64,000 bases of DNA from Bacteroidales bacterium (GCA_028708425.1 JAQVYY010000014.1:1-64000), one strand, 5' to 3'; positions 33,575 through 43,987 are shown, counted from the first letter of the stretch. Notes: generated by a model not told the origin, from the letters alone. Made by a program: numbers and translations.

Positions 33575-35925
33575 AAAAAGTCGTTTTCGAAGCTTTCCTC
33601 CTCTTTCATTGTAGAAACAACCCCCTCGCAATCAAGATTAACATCAAAAAGTTTAAGGGGTTTGTCCCATTCGTCGGTTGGATTAACCCCAAGATGGCCA
33701 TCCTCAAAAACTTTTTGCATAAATATCCCAAAAATTGGTAGCGCCATATTAGCTCCCTGCCCTTGCGCAATATTCTCAAAACCAACCGATCTATCCTCTG
33801 CACCAACCCATACTCCGCCAACAAGGTTAGGTACAATTCCCATAAACCAGCCATCGGAATGGTTATTGGTTGTTCCTGTTTTACCCGCAATATGACCTGG
33901 TAAATTGTATCTCCAGCGTAATCTCCCGGCAGTACCCTGATTCACAACACCCTCAAGCAGGTTTATCATTAGGTAAGCCGTTTGATCGCTAATGGCCTCG
34001 TTACGCTGAGGTTGAAAGGTAGCCAATATATTTCCATTCTTATCCTCTATGCGTGTTACCAATAAGGGTTCATTATGCACCCCTTTATTAGGATAGGTAG
34101 CGTAAGCGCTTACCATTTCGTAAACGCTAAGCTCCGAAGTTCCCAAAAAAGCCGATACCACCGGATCTATGTGGCTGGTAATACCCATTCGCTGTGCCAC
34201 CTCGGCCAGGGCGTATGGATTAAATCGTTTCATTAGCCAGGCCGAAATATTATTTATCGAGTTAGCCAAACCCCATTTTAGGGTTACCATTTTCCCTTCG
34301 TACTCAGATCGTCCCGAATTTCGAGGTGTCCATGTTGAATCATTTACAACAAAACTTTGGGATACATTTGGAACTAAATCGCAGGGTGAGTAACCCTCCT
34401 GCATGGCAAGGGTATACAAAAACGGTTTAATTGTTGAACCAACCTGCCGCTTGCCTTGCTTTACATGGTCGTACTTAAAGTGTTTAAAATTGGGGCCTCC
34501 AACCCAGGCTTTAATATGCCCAGTTCTCGGATTCATGGCCATAAAGCCTGTTCGCAGTATACGCTTATAATACTTTATAGAATCCATTGGGGTTAGTACC
34601 GTATCACGTTCTCCTTGCCATGTAAAAATGGTCATTGGTACCGCTTGATTAAAATTCTCATTTATCTCTTTCGTTGTTGCCCCATTGTTGCGTAAACCTC
34701 TATATCTTTGCGTTTGACGCATACCGTTAAGCAAAATCCCATCAATTTGCTCGTTGGATAAATCCTTATTAAACAAGCGGTAATCATTTTGCTTCTGCTC
34801 GTAGTTAAACTCGGGTTGCAAATATTCTCCCAAATGCTCAGCCACGGCCTCCTCGGCATACTGCTGCATACGACTATTGATGGTGGTATATATTTTTAAT
34901 CCATCACGATAAAGATTATAGGGTGTGCCGTCGGGCTTTACATTCTTATTACACCATCCAAAAAGCGGGTCGTTCTCCCACTGAATAGAATCTTCTTTAT
35001 ACTGTGCATATGAGTAATACGACCTAGGATTAGGCTTATCTTTCGAAAGAACAAGGCGAAGGTGCTCTCTAAAATATGTAGCCAATCCCTGATTATGATC
35101 CTGAACTCTAAAATTCAGCTCAATAGGATGTTGCCAGATAGAATCACGTTTTGTATCGGTAATATATCCATATTTTGCCATTTGCGAAACCACAAAGTTT
35201 CGTCGTTGCAACGAGCGTTCGGGATTTCGTATGGGGCTATAACGGGTGGGCGCGTTTACCACCCCAACAAGTAGTGCTGCCTGCTCAACAGAAAGGGAGT
35301 CGGGGGTTGTATTAAAAAAAGTTTTAGCTGCCGCTCTAACTCCAAAAGCATTGCTGCCAAAAGCTACCGTATTTAGGTACATGGCAATAATTTCTTCCTT
35401 GGTGTAGTTACGCTCGAGCTTTACGGCTGTAATCCACTCCTTTAGTTTAGTTACCACAAGCTTCGAATTCCTTGCCAACGAATTGCGATAAATGGTCGTG
35501 TCGCGTGGAAACAGGTTCTTAGCAAGTTGTTGGGTAATAGTACTACCCCCACCGCTTCGCGATTGGCCTAAAATAATGGTTTTAACCATTACCCGGGCAA
35601 TCCCTCTGGCATCAATCCCCGAATGGTTATGAAAACGTATATCCTCTGTTGAAAGAAGTGCATTTACAATATTTGGCGACAAATCATCGTAAGAAACTGG
35701 AGTTCTTAGCTGAATATAGTATGGCACAAGTGGTACATGATCTTCAGTAAACACTTCTGAAGCAATGTTGCTTTTGGGGTTTTCAAGTTGCTCAAACGAG
35801 GGTAGTGGGCCAAATAATTCTAGCCCAATCATAACAAAGAATCCTATTAATAGTACCCATAGGAACGAAAATATCCCCCAGAACCAAATCTGAAATTTAC
35901 GGCCAAAGCTGCTATTTTTTGTCAT
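33571..35925 (-). CDS. penicillin-binding protein 1A (bifunctional transglycosylase/transpeptidase)
   Basis: The 784-residue class A PBP has an N-terminal membrane anchor (residues about 12-36). The glycosyltransferase domain carries STEDIRFHNHSGIDARG with the catalytic Glu, and GGGSTITQQLAKNLF. The transpeptidase domain has GSTIKPFLYTLAMQ (SxxK), SINN (SxN) and GKTGTTN (KTG). It polymerises and cross-links peptidoglycan in the periplasm. Transcription converges with the ABC ATPase gene. Upstream lies a divergent region with palindromic element copy 6 and the panC promoter. Confidence 0.93.
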   Translation of the reverse strand: MTKNSSFGRKFQIWFWGIFSFLWVLLIGFFVMIGLELFGPLPSFEQLENPKSNIASEVFTEDHVPLVPYYIQLRTPVSYDDLSPNIVNALLSTEDIRFHNHSGIDARGIARVMVKTIILGQSRSGGGSTITQQLAKNLFPRDTTIYRNSLARNSKLVVTKLKEWITAVKLERNYTKEEIIAMYLNTVAFGSNAFGVRAAAKTFFNTTPDSLSVEQAALLVGVVNAPTRYSPIRNPERSLQRRNFVVSQMAKYGYITDTKRDSIWQHPIELNFRVQDHNQGLATYFREHLRLVLSKDKPNPRSYYSYAQYKEDSIQWENDPLFGWCNKNVKPDGTPYNLYRDGLKIYTTINSRMQQYAEEAVAEHLGEYLQPEFNYEQKQNDYRLFNKDLSNEQIDGILLNGMRQTQRYRGLRNNGATTKEINENFNQAVPMTIFTWQGERDTVLTPMDSIKYYKRILRTGFMAMNPRTGHIKAWVGGPNFKHFKYDHVKQGKRQVGSTIKPFLYTLAMQEGYSPCDLVPNVSQSFVVNDSTWTPRNSGRSEYEGKMVTLKWGLANSINNISAWLMKRFNPYALAEVAQRMGITSHIDPVVSAFLGTSELSVYEMVSAYATYPNKGVHNEPLLVTRIEDKNGNILATFQPQRNEAISDQTAYLMINLLEGVVNQGTAGRLRWRYNLPGHIAGKTGTTNNHSDGWFMGIVPNLVGGVWVGAEDRSVGFENIAQGQGANMALPIFGIFMQKVFEDGHLGVNPTDEWDKPLKLFDVNLDCEGVVSTMKEEESFENDFF

Positions 35926-36023
35926 CCTGTACTACGATTTATTTGGTGGTAAAGTTAAAAATAAATTTGAACTCCCTAATGTTAATTAACGTTACCTGTT
36001 TTATCATTACGTATTATTGCCTG

Positions 36024-36174
36024 TTAGCCCGCATTATTCATCAATTTTAGGAAAGATGAATGCAAATACGACTTACCCTGACCTAGCTAAACCCCTTTTT
36101 TTGGGCGGCAAAATTGGTTGTGAAGCTTAGTCGCTGTTGGAAACAGCATTTATTCGGATGAATAGTTGGGGTTA
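36024..36174 (-). repeat. TTAA-ended palindromic element, copy 6
   Basis: Full-length but more diverged copy between the divergent PBP1A and panC genes (353-base gap). It starts TTAGCCCGCATTATTC and ends with a GAATAGTTGGGG-TTA arm. Several stem positions have changed. Confidence 0.78.
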
Positions 36175-36193
36175 TGAGTAATTTGGCGTTTTC

Positions 36194-36221
36194 TTGCAAA
36201 GACTAATTACGTATATTTTTG
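36194..36221 (+). promoter_or_regulatory. Bacteroidota-type promoter for panC-panD
   Basis: TTG at 36194-36196 and TATTTTTG at 36214-36221 resemble the -33 and -7 boxes with a 17-base spacer. The panC ATG is 57 bases downstream. Confidence 0.5.
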
Positions 36222-36278
36222 CAGTTACTGCATTTAGATATACCTTTGTGTGCTTATTTCAACTATATTTTACTGAGA

Positions 36279-37118
36279 ATGAAAACTGTAACATCCATTG
36301 CCGAACTTCAGTCGTGCTTGAGCCCCATACGTGGTAAAGGTCAATCCATAGGCTTTGTGCCCACAATGGGGGCGCTACACAAGGGCCATACCGAATTAAT
36401 GCGCATTGCAAAAACGCAAAACCCTGTTGTTGTTGTAAGTATTTTTGTAAATCCAACCCAATTTAATGATAGTAACGACTTACAAAGTTATCCCCGCACA
36501 CTTGAACAGGATTTAGCCAAATGTGAGGAGGCTGGCGTAAGTATCGTTTTTAGCCCCTCGGTTAAAGAGATGTACCCAACACCCGAACCTCAACAGTTTG
36601 ATTTTGGCAGCCTCGATAAGGTTATGGAGGGTAAATATAGACCTGGGCATTTTAATGGTGTTGCGCAAGTTGTTAACAAGCTCTTCGGAATTGTTAAACC
36701 AAATAAAGCATACTTTGGTCAAAAAGATTTCCAGCAGCTGGTAATTATCCGAAAACTAGTAGAGGTACAAAATTTTGATATAGAAATAGTGGCATGCCCC
36801 ACCGTTCGTGAGGATGACGGATTGGCCATGAGCTCGAGGAATGCCCTTCTAACCCCCGAGCAAAGGCAAATCGTACCCATTATTTCGAAAACCCTATTCG
36901 CTGCGCAGAACAAAGGGAGTAACTTTAACGTTAAAGAACTGGTAAGATGGGTAAAAGATCAAATAAACAGCACCCCTCTTTTAGACGTTGAGTACTTTGA
37001 GATTGCCGATGCAACAACCCTTGAACCAATTTACAAATGGAGCGATGCTCAACAATCGGTTGGCTGTATAGCAGTTCGGGTTGGTGATGTGAGGCTAATT
37101 GACAACATTCTTTTTTAA
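36279..37118 (+). CDS. panC: pantothenate synthetase
   Basis: About 279 residues. It joins pantoate and beta-alanine with ATP in the coenzyme A pathway. The nucleotide-binding HxGH-type motif is HKGH at residues 34-37, inside FVPTMGALHKGHTELM. GQKDFQQLVII and DGLAMSSRNALL are also typical. The ATG at 36279 is chosen because the family starts at this point; an upstream ATG at 36219 would overlap the promoter. panD follows 21 bases later, so both coenzyme A steps are encoded together. Confidence 0.95.
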   Translation: MKTVTSIAELQSCLSPIRGKGQSIGFVPTMGALHKGHTELMRIAKTQNPVVVVSIFVNPTQFNDSNDLQSYPRTLEQDLAKCEEAGVSIVFSPSVKEMYPTPEPQQFDFGSLDKVMEGKYRPGHFNGVAQVVNKLFGIVKPNKAYFGQKDFQQLVIIRKLVEVQNFDIEIVACPTVREDDGLAMSSRNALLTPEQRQIVPIISKTLFAAQNKGSNFNVKELVRWVKDQINSTPLLDVEYFEIADATTLEPIYKWSDAQQSVGCIAVRVGDVRLIDNILF

Positions 37119-37139
37119 AACACTTATATCAACATTACG

Positions 37140-37490
37140 ATGTTTATTGAAGTTCTAAAATCGAAAATCCATCAGGCAAGGGTAACCGAGGCTAACCTTT
37201 ACTATGTTGGTAGCATTACCATTGATGAAGATTTAATGGATGCTGCAAATCTTGTTGAGAACGAGAAGGTTCAGGTAGTTAACATAAACAATGGCGAACG
37301 CCTCGAAACCTACGTTATTAAAGGTGAACGGGGTTCGGGCGATGTCTGCCTAAACGGCCCCGCTGCCCGAAAGTGCTCTGTTAACGATTTGGTTATCATC
37401 ATGTCATACGCTTCCATTGATTTTAAGGAGGCCAAATCGTTTAAACCGTCCATTATTTTCCCCGATATACAAACCAACAAGCTAGTTTAA
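37140..37490 (+). CDS. panD: aspartate 1-decarboxylase
   Basis: The 116-residue proenzyme makes beta-alanine from aspartate. The self-cleavage site Gly24-Ser25 (YVGSITID) yields the pyruvoyl cofactor. Other family residues are in [20 protein letters not shown], with the NGPAARK stretch following. It supplies beta-alanine to the PanC encoded just before it. The flippase-like gene begins 25 bases downstream. Confidence 0.96.
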   Translation: MFIEVLKSKIHQARVTEANLYYVGSITIDEDLMDAANLVENEKVQVVNINNGERLETYVIKGERGSGDVCLNGPAARKCSVNDLVIIMSYASIDFKEAKSFKPSIIFPDIQTNKLV

Positions 37491-37515
37491 ACCCACAGCT
37501 AAATAGTTACTGCCC

Positions 37516-38517
37516 GTGAAGCCCTCAGTAAAGAGCAAGTTAACCTACGCTGCCTTTTCGCTTGCTGCCCTTGTACTACTATACCTTGCTTTTAAAGGGG
37601 TAAAAATTGAAGAGCTGGCCAAAAGCTTTACCAACGTTAACTATATATGGGTAGTTTTAGCAGTTATCGTGGGAACCTTTTCGCACCTAGTCCGCGCGTT
37701 ACGTTGGAAACTTCTTTTCGAACCGCTTGGCTATAATCCGTCGCTAACCAACGTATTTGGTGCTGTAGTTACTGGCTACCTAGCCAATCTTGCTTTCCCT
37801 CGTCTAGGCGAGGTAACCCGTTGTGGAACGCTTCAAAAAACCGATAAAATACCTTTCCAAAAAGCCATTGGCACCGTGTTTGTTGAGCGAGCTTTAGATG
37901 TATTGGTTACGCTAATACTTATACTTATCGTATTCTTTGCTCGCATTAATTTCTTTGGTAAATTTATTTACACAAATGCCGTTACGCCTCTCTGGGAAAA
38001 AGTTTTGAACATGGAGCTGCTTATTCCAATAATTTTACTGGCCGTTACACTACTTACAGTGGTTTTAGCTATTTTAATTCATCGGAATGTTTTTGGTAGT
38101 AAGTTTCGCGGTAAGGTGTCAAATTTTTTACGGGGTGTTATCGATGGGGTAAAATCGGTATTTACCATGAAACGCCGCAAAGCGTTTTTTGCCTACACCG
38201 TTTTGCTCTGGTTTTTGTACTGGCTAATGACCTGGCTAATGGTATTCTCAATTGAGGCAACCAGCTCTCTTTCGCCGCTCGATGGGCTATTTATCATGGT
38301 TGCGGGTTCGCTTGGCATGGTTGCTCCGGTACAGGGTGGTTTTGGCGCATTCCATATTATTACGGCCTCGGCACTAAGCATTTACGGCATTTCATGGGCC
38401 GACGGGCTAACCTATGCTATCATATCGCACGAATCGCAAACCCTTTTATTTATCGTGCTTGGTGTTGGAGCGTTGGTTTATTTCATGCTTCGTAAGCGAA
38501 AGAAAACGGCACAATAG
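37516..38517 (+). CDS. UPF0104/lysylphosphatidylglycerol-synthase-type membrane protein
   Basis: The 333-residue protein has about eight membrane segments and matches the flippase-like TM domain family (LPG_synthase_TM). Signatures are FSHLVRALRWKLLFEPLGY, AFPRLGEVTRCGTL, and GTVFVERALDVLVTL. The start is GTG (CCCGTGAAGCCC). It lacks the aminoacyl-transferase domain, so lipid translocation rather than lysine addition is more likely; substrate unknown. It may share the panC-panD transcript. It ends 12 bases from the convergent radA gene. Confidence 0.82.
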   Translation: MKPSVKSKLTYAAFSLAALVLLYLAFKGVKIEELAKSFTNVNYIWVVLAVIVGTFSHLVRALRWKLLFEPLGYNPSLTNVFGAVVTGYLANLAFPRLGEVTRCGTLQKTDKIPFQKAIGTVFVERALDVLVTLILILIVFFARINFFGKFIYTNAVTPLWEKVLNMELLIPIILLAVTLLTVVLAILIHRNVFGSKFRGKVSNFLRGVIDGVKSVFTMKRRKAFFAYTVLLWFLYWLMTWLMVFSIEATSSLSPLDGLFIMVAGSLGMVAPVQGGFGAFHIITASALSIYGISWADGLTYAIISHESQTLLFIVLGVGALVYFMLRKRKKTAQ

Positions 38518-38529
38518 AATACTGTACAG

Positions 38530-39900
38530 CTAATCGTTTTTACCGAATAGCTGTCTCACCAGCTCCTCTATTTTCCCCACCTTTACCAGCTCAATACCTT
38601 TAATTGCATCAACTTCGCTGGTAAGGCTATACTTCGATACAAAAATCTTTTCGAACCCCAGCTTGGCCGCCTCCGATATACGCTGGTCAACCCTAGGTAT
38701 CTGCCTAATTTCGCCCGAAAGTCCCACCTCACTGGCAAAACACACCGATGAGGGGATAGATAGATCAAAATTTGATGATAAGATAGCGGCAACAACGGCC
38801 ATGTCCATGGCGGGATCGGTTATTTTCAATCCGCCTGCTAAGTTCAAAAACACATCCTTTGAGGCCAGCTTAAAACCGGCTCTTTTCTCTAGCACAGCCA
38901 AAAGCATATTAAGCCGTCGGGTATCGTAACCTGTTGATGAGCGTTGGGGCGTACCATAAGCTGCCGTGCTAACCAGCGCTTGGGTTTCAATCAAAAACGA
39001 GCGCGCCCCGTCCATTGCTGCAGAAATGGCTATCCCGCTGAGCCCCTCGTCGCGATTCGAAAGAAGAATCTCCGATGGGTTTGGCACCTCAATCAGGCCA
39101 GCCGATTGCATTTCGAATATACCAATCTCCGATGTTGAACCAAATCGATTCTTTATTGAACGAAGTATGCGGTAAAGGTAGTTGTTGTCGCCCTCAAACT
39201 GCAGCACCACATCAACAATGTGCTCAAGCACCTTTGGCCCCGCTATGCTACCATCTTTAGTAATATGACCAATTAAAATAACGGGGACGCCCGTAGTTTT
39301 TGCATATCGTAGCAACGACACGGCACACTCGCGAACCTGCGAAACCGAGCCAGGGGTCGATTCTATCGTATCGGTGTAGAGCGTTTGTATTGAGTCAACA
39401 ACCAGCACATCGGGCTGTACATTTTGTGCTTGTGTTAAGATATTATCTAGCAACGTTTCGTTTAGGATAAGGCATTCCGATTCGCTATCGGTCAACCTAT
39501 TGGCCCTAATTTTTACCTGCTTGGCGCTCTCCTCACCCGAAACGTACAAAACCTTTAAATGGTTTAACTTTAGCGCCATTTGTAATGCAAGGGTCGATTT
39601 CCCTATACCGGGTTCGCCACCAAGCAGCACCAAGGACCCCGGAACCAAACCCCCTCCCAAAATTCGGTTCACTTCCTCAATACCCGTATCTATTCGGTGC
39701 TCGCTACTCGACTCAATTTCTCTTAAAGGTTTTGGTACTGCATTGCGCGAAACGGCCACCATACCTCCTCGTGCTTTACTTTGGGCTACCCGCTCTTCTA
39801 CAAACGTGTTCCATTCGCCACACGAGGGGCAACGCCCTACCCACTTTACCGATTCGGTTCCGCAATTCTGACAAACATAGGTGGTTTTTGTTTTGGCCAT
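38530..39900 (-). CDS. radA: DNA repair protein RadA
   Basis: The 456-residue RecA-like ATPase/helicase processes recombination intermediates. It has an N-terminal zinc finger with two CxxC pairs (CQNCGTESVKWVGRCPSCGEW, given as CQNC and CPSC), the Walker A motif GGEPGIGKST, the family-specific KNRFG motif, and a C-terminal Lon-protease-like domain. It is divergent from topA; element copy 7 lies between them. Confidence 0.96.
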   Translation of the reverse strand: MAKTKTTYVCQNCGTESVKWVGRCPSCGEWNTFVEERVAQSKARGGMVAVSRNAVPKPLREIESSSEHRIDTGIEEVNRILGGGLVPGSLVLLGGEPGIGKSTLALQMALKLNHLKVLYVSGEESAKQVKIRANRLTDSESECLILNETLLDNILTQAQNVQPDVLVVDSIQTLYTDTIESTPGSVSQVRECAVSLLRYAKTTGVPVILIGHITKDGSIAGPKVLEHIVDVVLQFEGDNNYLYRILRSIKNRFGSTSEIGIFEMQSAGLIEVPNPSEILLSNRDEGLSGIAISAAMDGARSFLIETQALVSTAAYGTPQRSSTGYDTRRLNMLLAVLEKRAGFKLASKDVFLNLAGGLKITDPAMDMAVVAAILSSNFDLSIPSSVCFASEVGLSGEIRQIPRVDQRISEAAKLGFEKIFVSKYSLTSEVDAIKGIELVKVGKIEELVRQLFGKND

Positions 39901-40005
39901 TATATAAAGGGTTTTAATTCAAACTAAAAACAAAGGTAAACAAAAGAACTTTGCATGCAGCAGTAATTGAATCTCTACCTATCATAAAAATAGCTGCAAT
40001 CTATA

Positions 40006-40153
40006 TACCCGCATTATTCATCAAATTTAGTAAAGATGAATGCAAATGCGGGTTACCCCGACATACTGGAGCCCAATTTTGGGCAGCAAAATTGGTTGTG
40101 AAACCTAGTCGCTGTTGACCCCCCCAATTATTCGGCTGAATAGTTGGGGTTAA
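40006..40153 (-). repeat. TTAA-ended palindromic element, copy 7
   Basis: Full-length copy in the 487-base divergent gap between radA and topA. Both terminal arms are recognisable (ACCCGCATTATTC and GAATAGTTGGGGTTAA). The core has CCCAATTTTGGGC. The rest of the gap (40154-40387) shows AT-rich sequence that probably includes the topA promoter. Confidence 0.83.
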
Positions 40154-40387
40154 TCTTTTTAATCGGCAACCAAAATACAGCGGTGCTGGTTAAATTTTAT
40201 TTTGCATCTCGATGGTTATATAAACATCGGTTTTCAATTGCCATGCCAACCAATAATATTTTTCCTGTAAATCAGAGGGTTTTGAGCTATTTACAGATCA
40301 AAACCAAATCTATTTTTTATAAAAGCTTTGTAGTTCGATTCCTAAATGCTTTACTTTGTGCCAGTTTTTACACCATATAATCAGCCA

Positions 40388-42709
40388 ATGTTAAAAAATC
40401 TCGTTATTGTTGAGTCGCCTGCAAAGGCAAAAACCATAGAAAAATTTCTGGGCAAAGATTTTACCGTTAAATCAAGTTTTGGTCATATTCGCGATTTAGC
40501 CAAAAAGAATTTCGGTATTGACATAGAAAACAACTATAAACCAGAGTACGTTGTTAGTAGCGACAAGAGCAAAGTTGTTGATGAGCTAAAGAAACTCGCA
40601 AAAGAAGCCGAAATGGTTTGGCTCGCTTCGGATGAGGACCGCGAGGGGGAAGCTATCGCTTGGCACCTGTTCGAAGCACTAAAACTACATCCAGATAAAA
40701 CTAAACGTATTGTATTTCACGAAATTACCAAGCCTGCTATTGAGGCGGCAATAAAAAACCCGCGGTCAATTGACTATGATTTGGTTAATGCCCAGCAGGC
40801 AAGACGAGTACTGGATCGCTTGGTTGGGTTTGAGCTCTCGCCCGTTCTTTGGAAAAAGGTAAAGCCGTCGTTATCGGCAGGTCGTGTCCAATCGGCTGCC
40901 GTTAAAGTTATTGTTGAGCGCGAGCGCGAAATAATTGAGTTTAAAAGCGACAATTTCTTTAGGGTTAACGGTTTATTTGAAGACAAAACAAAAATTAAGG
41001 CCGAGCTAAATACCAGGCTAAGCAACCATAAAAAAGCTCTCGAGCTTCTTGAGCAATGCAAGGTTTCCGAATTTTCGGTAGCCAACGTAACCAAAAAACC
41101 GGCGAAAAAGAGCCCGGCTCCACCATTCACAACATCAACCCTACAGCAAGAGGCTAGCCGTAAACTTGGTTTCTCTGTAAGCCAAACCATGACCGTAGCC
41201 CAAAGGTTATACGAATCGGGGCATATTACATATATGAGAACCGACTCGGTAAACCTTTCAAAAACAGCTATTGATGCTGTAAAATCAACAGTAGTATCTG
41301 AGTTTGGCCATAAGTACCATAAAACCCGAACGTTTAAAACTAAAACCAAGGGAGCCCAGGAGGCTCACGAGGCCATTAGGCCTACCTATCCCGACAAGCA
41401 AAAAATTTCGGGTAACTCTACCGAGCAAAGGTTATACGAGCTAATCTGGAAACGAACCATAGCCTCGCAAATGAGCGATGCCTCGCTTGAAAAAACTACC
41501 GTTACCATTGATATATCAAAATCGGAAAACAAGTTTATTGCATCGGGCGAAGTGCTGCTTTTCGATGGATTTTTAAGGGTTTACTTCGAATCTACCGACG
41601 ATGAGAATGAGGAAACTACAAAGGGCTTACTCCCTCCGCTAAAAGCTGGCGATATCCTTACAGCACTCGAAATTACTGCCACCGAACGGTTTACCCAACG
41701 CCCCCCACGCTATACCGAGGCCAGCTTGGTAAAAAAACTTGAGGAGCTAGGCATTGGTCGTCCATCAACCTACGCCCCAACAATCTCCACCATTTTAAAT
41801 AGGGGTTACGTTACAAAAGACGATAGGCCTGGAGCTGATAGGAACTATCAGGTTATTCTGCTGAAAAACGATAAAATAGTTGAAAAGATTAAGACTGAAA
41901 CACACGGTGCCGAAAAATCGAAACTCTTCCCTAGCAGTATTGGGATGGTGGTTAACGATTTTCTGGTTAAACACTTCCCCAACATAGTAAATTTCAACTT
42001 CACCGCTTCGGTTGAAAAAGAGTTCGACGACATTGCCGAGGGGAAGCTAAACTGGACCGATATGATTGACCGTTTCTACAGGCCTTTTCATGATAGTGTA
42101 GAAACAACACTAGAGGTGTCGGACTACACAAAAGGCGAGCGCCAGCTGGGAGCCGATCCCAAAACAGGAAAACCCGTAATAGTTCGTATTGGACGGTTTG
42201 GCCCCATTGCACAAATTGGCGAATCCGAAGAAAAAACAGGCGAAAAACCTAAATTTGCAAGCCTTCGAAAAAACCAGCTAATAGAGTCAATTACCCTTGA
42301 GGAGGCACTAGACCTGTTCAAACTTCCCCGAACCGCTGGGCAATACGAGGAAAAGGATGTGGTAATAGGTATTGGTCGGTTTGGGCCCTACGTACGACAT
42401 GAATCAAAGTTTGTATCGCTTAAAAAAGAGGATGACCCCATGTCCATTAAGCTCGACAGGGCCATTGAGCTAATCGAAGAGGGTCGTCAGAGAGAGCGCG
42501 ATAAGTACATTAAGGTATTCGAGAACGATAGCGATATGCAGGTTCTTAACGGACGCTGGGGACCTTTTATTAAGTATAAAGGAGAGAACTACAAAATAAC
42601 CAAAGGCACCGATGCACACGCCTTATCGTACGACGATTGCCTTAAAATAGTTGAAACCCAACCATCAACAAAAGCTAAACGTAAAAAGTCTGCAAAAACA
42701 AAAAAATGA
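40388..42709 (+). CDS. topA: DNA topoisomerase I
   Basis: About 773 residues, type IA topoisomerase that relaxes negative supercoils. The Toprim domain begins NLVIVESPAKAKTIEKFLG and has SDEDREGEAIAWH. The active-site tyrosine lies in GHITYMRTDSVNLS. The C-terminus has two short topoisomerase C-terminal repeats (GRFGPYV type) and a Lys-rich tail. The ATG at 40388 is preferred because the conserved domain starts right there. Its stop overlaps the next start by four bases (ATGA), which points to translational coupling. Confidence 0.96.
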   Translation: MLKNLVIVESPAKAKTIEKFLGKDFTVKSSFGHIRDLAKKNFGIDIENNYKPEYVVSSDKSKVVDELKKLAKEAEMVWLASDEDREGEAIAWHLFEALKLHPDKTKRIVFHEITKPAIEAAIKNPRSIDYDLVNAQQARRVLDRLVGFELSPVLWKKVKPSLSAGRVQSAAVKVIVEREREIIEFKSDNFFRVNGLFEDKTKIKAELNTRLSNHKKALELLEQCKVSEFSVANVTKKPAKKSPAPPFTTSTLQQEASRKLGFSVSQTMTVAQRLYESGHITYMRTDSVNLSKTAIDAVKSTVVSEFGHKYHKTRTFKTKTKGAQEAHEAIRPTYPDKQKISGNSTEQRLYELIWKRTIASQMSDASLEKTTVTIDISKSENKFIASGEVLLFDGFLRVYFESTDDENEETTKGLLPPLKAGDILTALEITATERFTQRPPRYTEASLVKKLEELGIGRPSTYAPTISTILNRGYVTKDDRPGADRNYQVILLKNDKIVEKIKTETHGAEKSKLFPSSIGMVVNDFLVKHFPNIVNFNFTASVEKEFDDIAEGKLNWTDMIDRFYRPFHDSVETTLEVSDYTKGERQLGADPKTGKPVIVRIGRFGPIAQIGESEEKTGEKPKFASLRKNQLIESITLEEALDLFKLPRTAGQYEEKDVVIGIGRFGPYVRHESKFVSLKKEDDPMSIKLDRAIELIEEGRQRERDKYIKVFENDSDMQVLNGRWGPFIKYKGENYKITKGTDAHALSYDDCLKIVETQPSTKAKRKKSAKTKK

Positions 42710-43866
42710 ACCTAGCAGATTATTTCAACGCTTCTAAGGCTACCCCTGCTACACATGGCCTACCAAAAAGCGCATCGGTACTGGGTAAGCTGCAAACGTT
42801 AACCACCACCCCAAACCTCTCCATCGAGAGTGGAAGCTTGGTTATGTTTGGCGTTGGAGAAACCCGAAACTCGAATAACCCAGGTGCCGAACATGGTGCC
42901 GACCACATACGCCCATACCTATTCGGCCTATCGGGTGCAAAAATAAAACACCCGATTATCGATTTAGGAAACCTAAAGCTAACCGACAAAACGGCCAATA
43001 CATACATGGCGGTTCGCGATGTGGTTGAATTTACTCAGAGTAAAGGGGCAACCTGCATTATTTTGGGAGGAACACAAGAGTTAACCTGGCCAATATTTTT
43101 AGGAACATCGCAACATGTATCCAGGGTTAACCTGAGCATTATAGACTATACCATTGACATGGGAATGGCCGATGGCGATTTTTCTTCAACATGCTATATC
43201 GATAAAATCATTGGTGACGGAAAAAATAGCCTATTCAACCTTAGCATACTGGGTTACCAAGGCTACCTTGTTGATAGTAAACATATAGATAAGCTAACAG
43301 CACACAGCTTTGAGCTCTCGCGCCTAGGGTTTGTACGGGGCTCCATGTCGGAAATTGATGCAACGCTGCGCGATTCGCATATTGTAAGCCTCGATATGGC
43401 CTCCATAAAACACAGCGATTCGCCCGGTGTGGTTTACCCCTCGCCCAACGGATTTTATTCTGAGGAGATATGCCAGCTTGCCCGCTACTCGGGTGTGGGG
43501 TCAAACACCAAGGTATTCGGGCTGTTCGAACTCAACACGCAAAACGATTCGCTCGGCCTTAGCGCAAGTTTAGCCGCCCATATTATTTGGCATTTTATCG
43601 ATGGCTTTAACGCACGCAATCGGTTTCCCTCAGTAAACGAAAGCCAACAGAGCTTAAAACGTTTTTACGTAAAAAGCCCCATTCCGAATATCGAGCTGGT
43701 TTTTGTGCAAAACACCCAAACCGGCTTATGGTGGTTTGAACTGCCCCCTACCGTAAAAACCAATCATGAGCCGATAGCCGTTGCCTGCTCATATAACGAC
43801 TACGCTAAGGCAAGCAAAGGAGATGTTCCGGATAGATGGCTTAGGGCATGGAAACGAATTAGCTAA
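42706..43866 (+). CDS. arginase/formiminoglutamase-fold protein without metal ligands
   Basis: The 386-residue protein follows the ureohydrolase fold: GVGETRNSNNPGAEHGADHIRPYL (split as GVGETRNSNNPG and AEHGADHIRPYL) and the SLDMASIKHSDSPG segment. The manganese motifs are changed. GGDHS has become GGTQELTW, DxHxD has become DYTIDMG, and SxDxDxxDP has become SLDMASIKHS. Hydrolysis of a guanidino substrate is therefore unlikely. It is coupled to topA by a four-base overlap and lies upstream of the T9SS genes, a position I recall from other Bacteroidota. Function is unknown. Confidence 0.78.
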   Translation: MNLADYFNASKATPATHGLPKSASVLGKLQTLTTTPNLSIESGSLVMFGVGETRNSNNPGAEHGADHIRPYLFGLSGAKIKHPIIDLGNLKLTDKTANTYMAVRDVVEFTQSKGATCIILGGTQELTWPIFLGTSQHVSRVNLSIIDYTIDMGMADGDFSSTCYIDKIIGDGKNSLFNLSILGYQGYLVDSKHIDKLTAHSFELSRLGFVRGSMSEIDATLRDSHIVSLDMASIKHSDSPGVVYPSPNGFYSEEICQLARYSGVGSNTKVFGLFELNTQNDSLGLSASLAAHIIWHFIDGFNARNRFPSVNESQQSLKRFYVKSPIPNIELVFVQNTQTGLWWFELPPTVKTNHEPIAVACSYNDYAKASKGDVPDRWLRAWKRIS

Positions 43867-43987
43867 ATAGCTTGTCTTAAAAAAATAAAATCCAATTAAT
43901 TTCGTTATCCTTAGCCCATGAAACATAAAGAGGGGCTAAATGGCGCTTGTTTTTATAAATTTACAGGTAGGGTACGGCATTTACACC

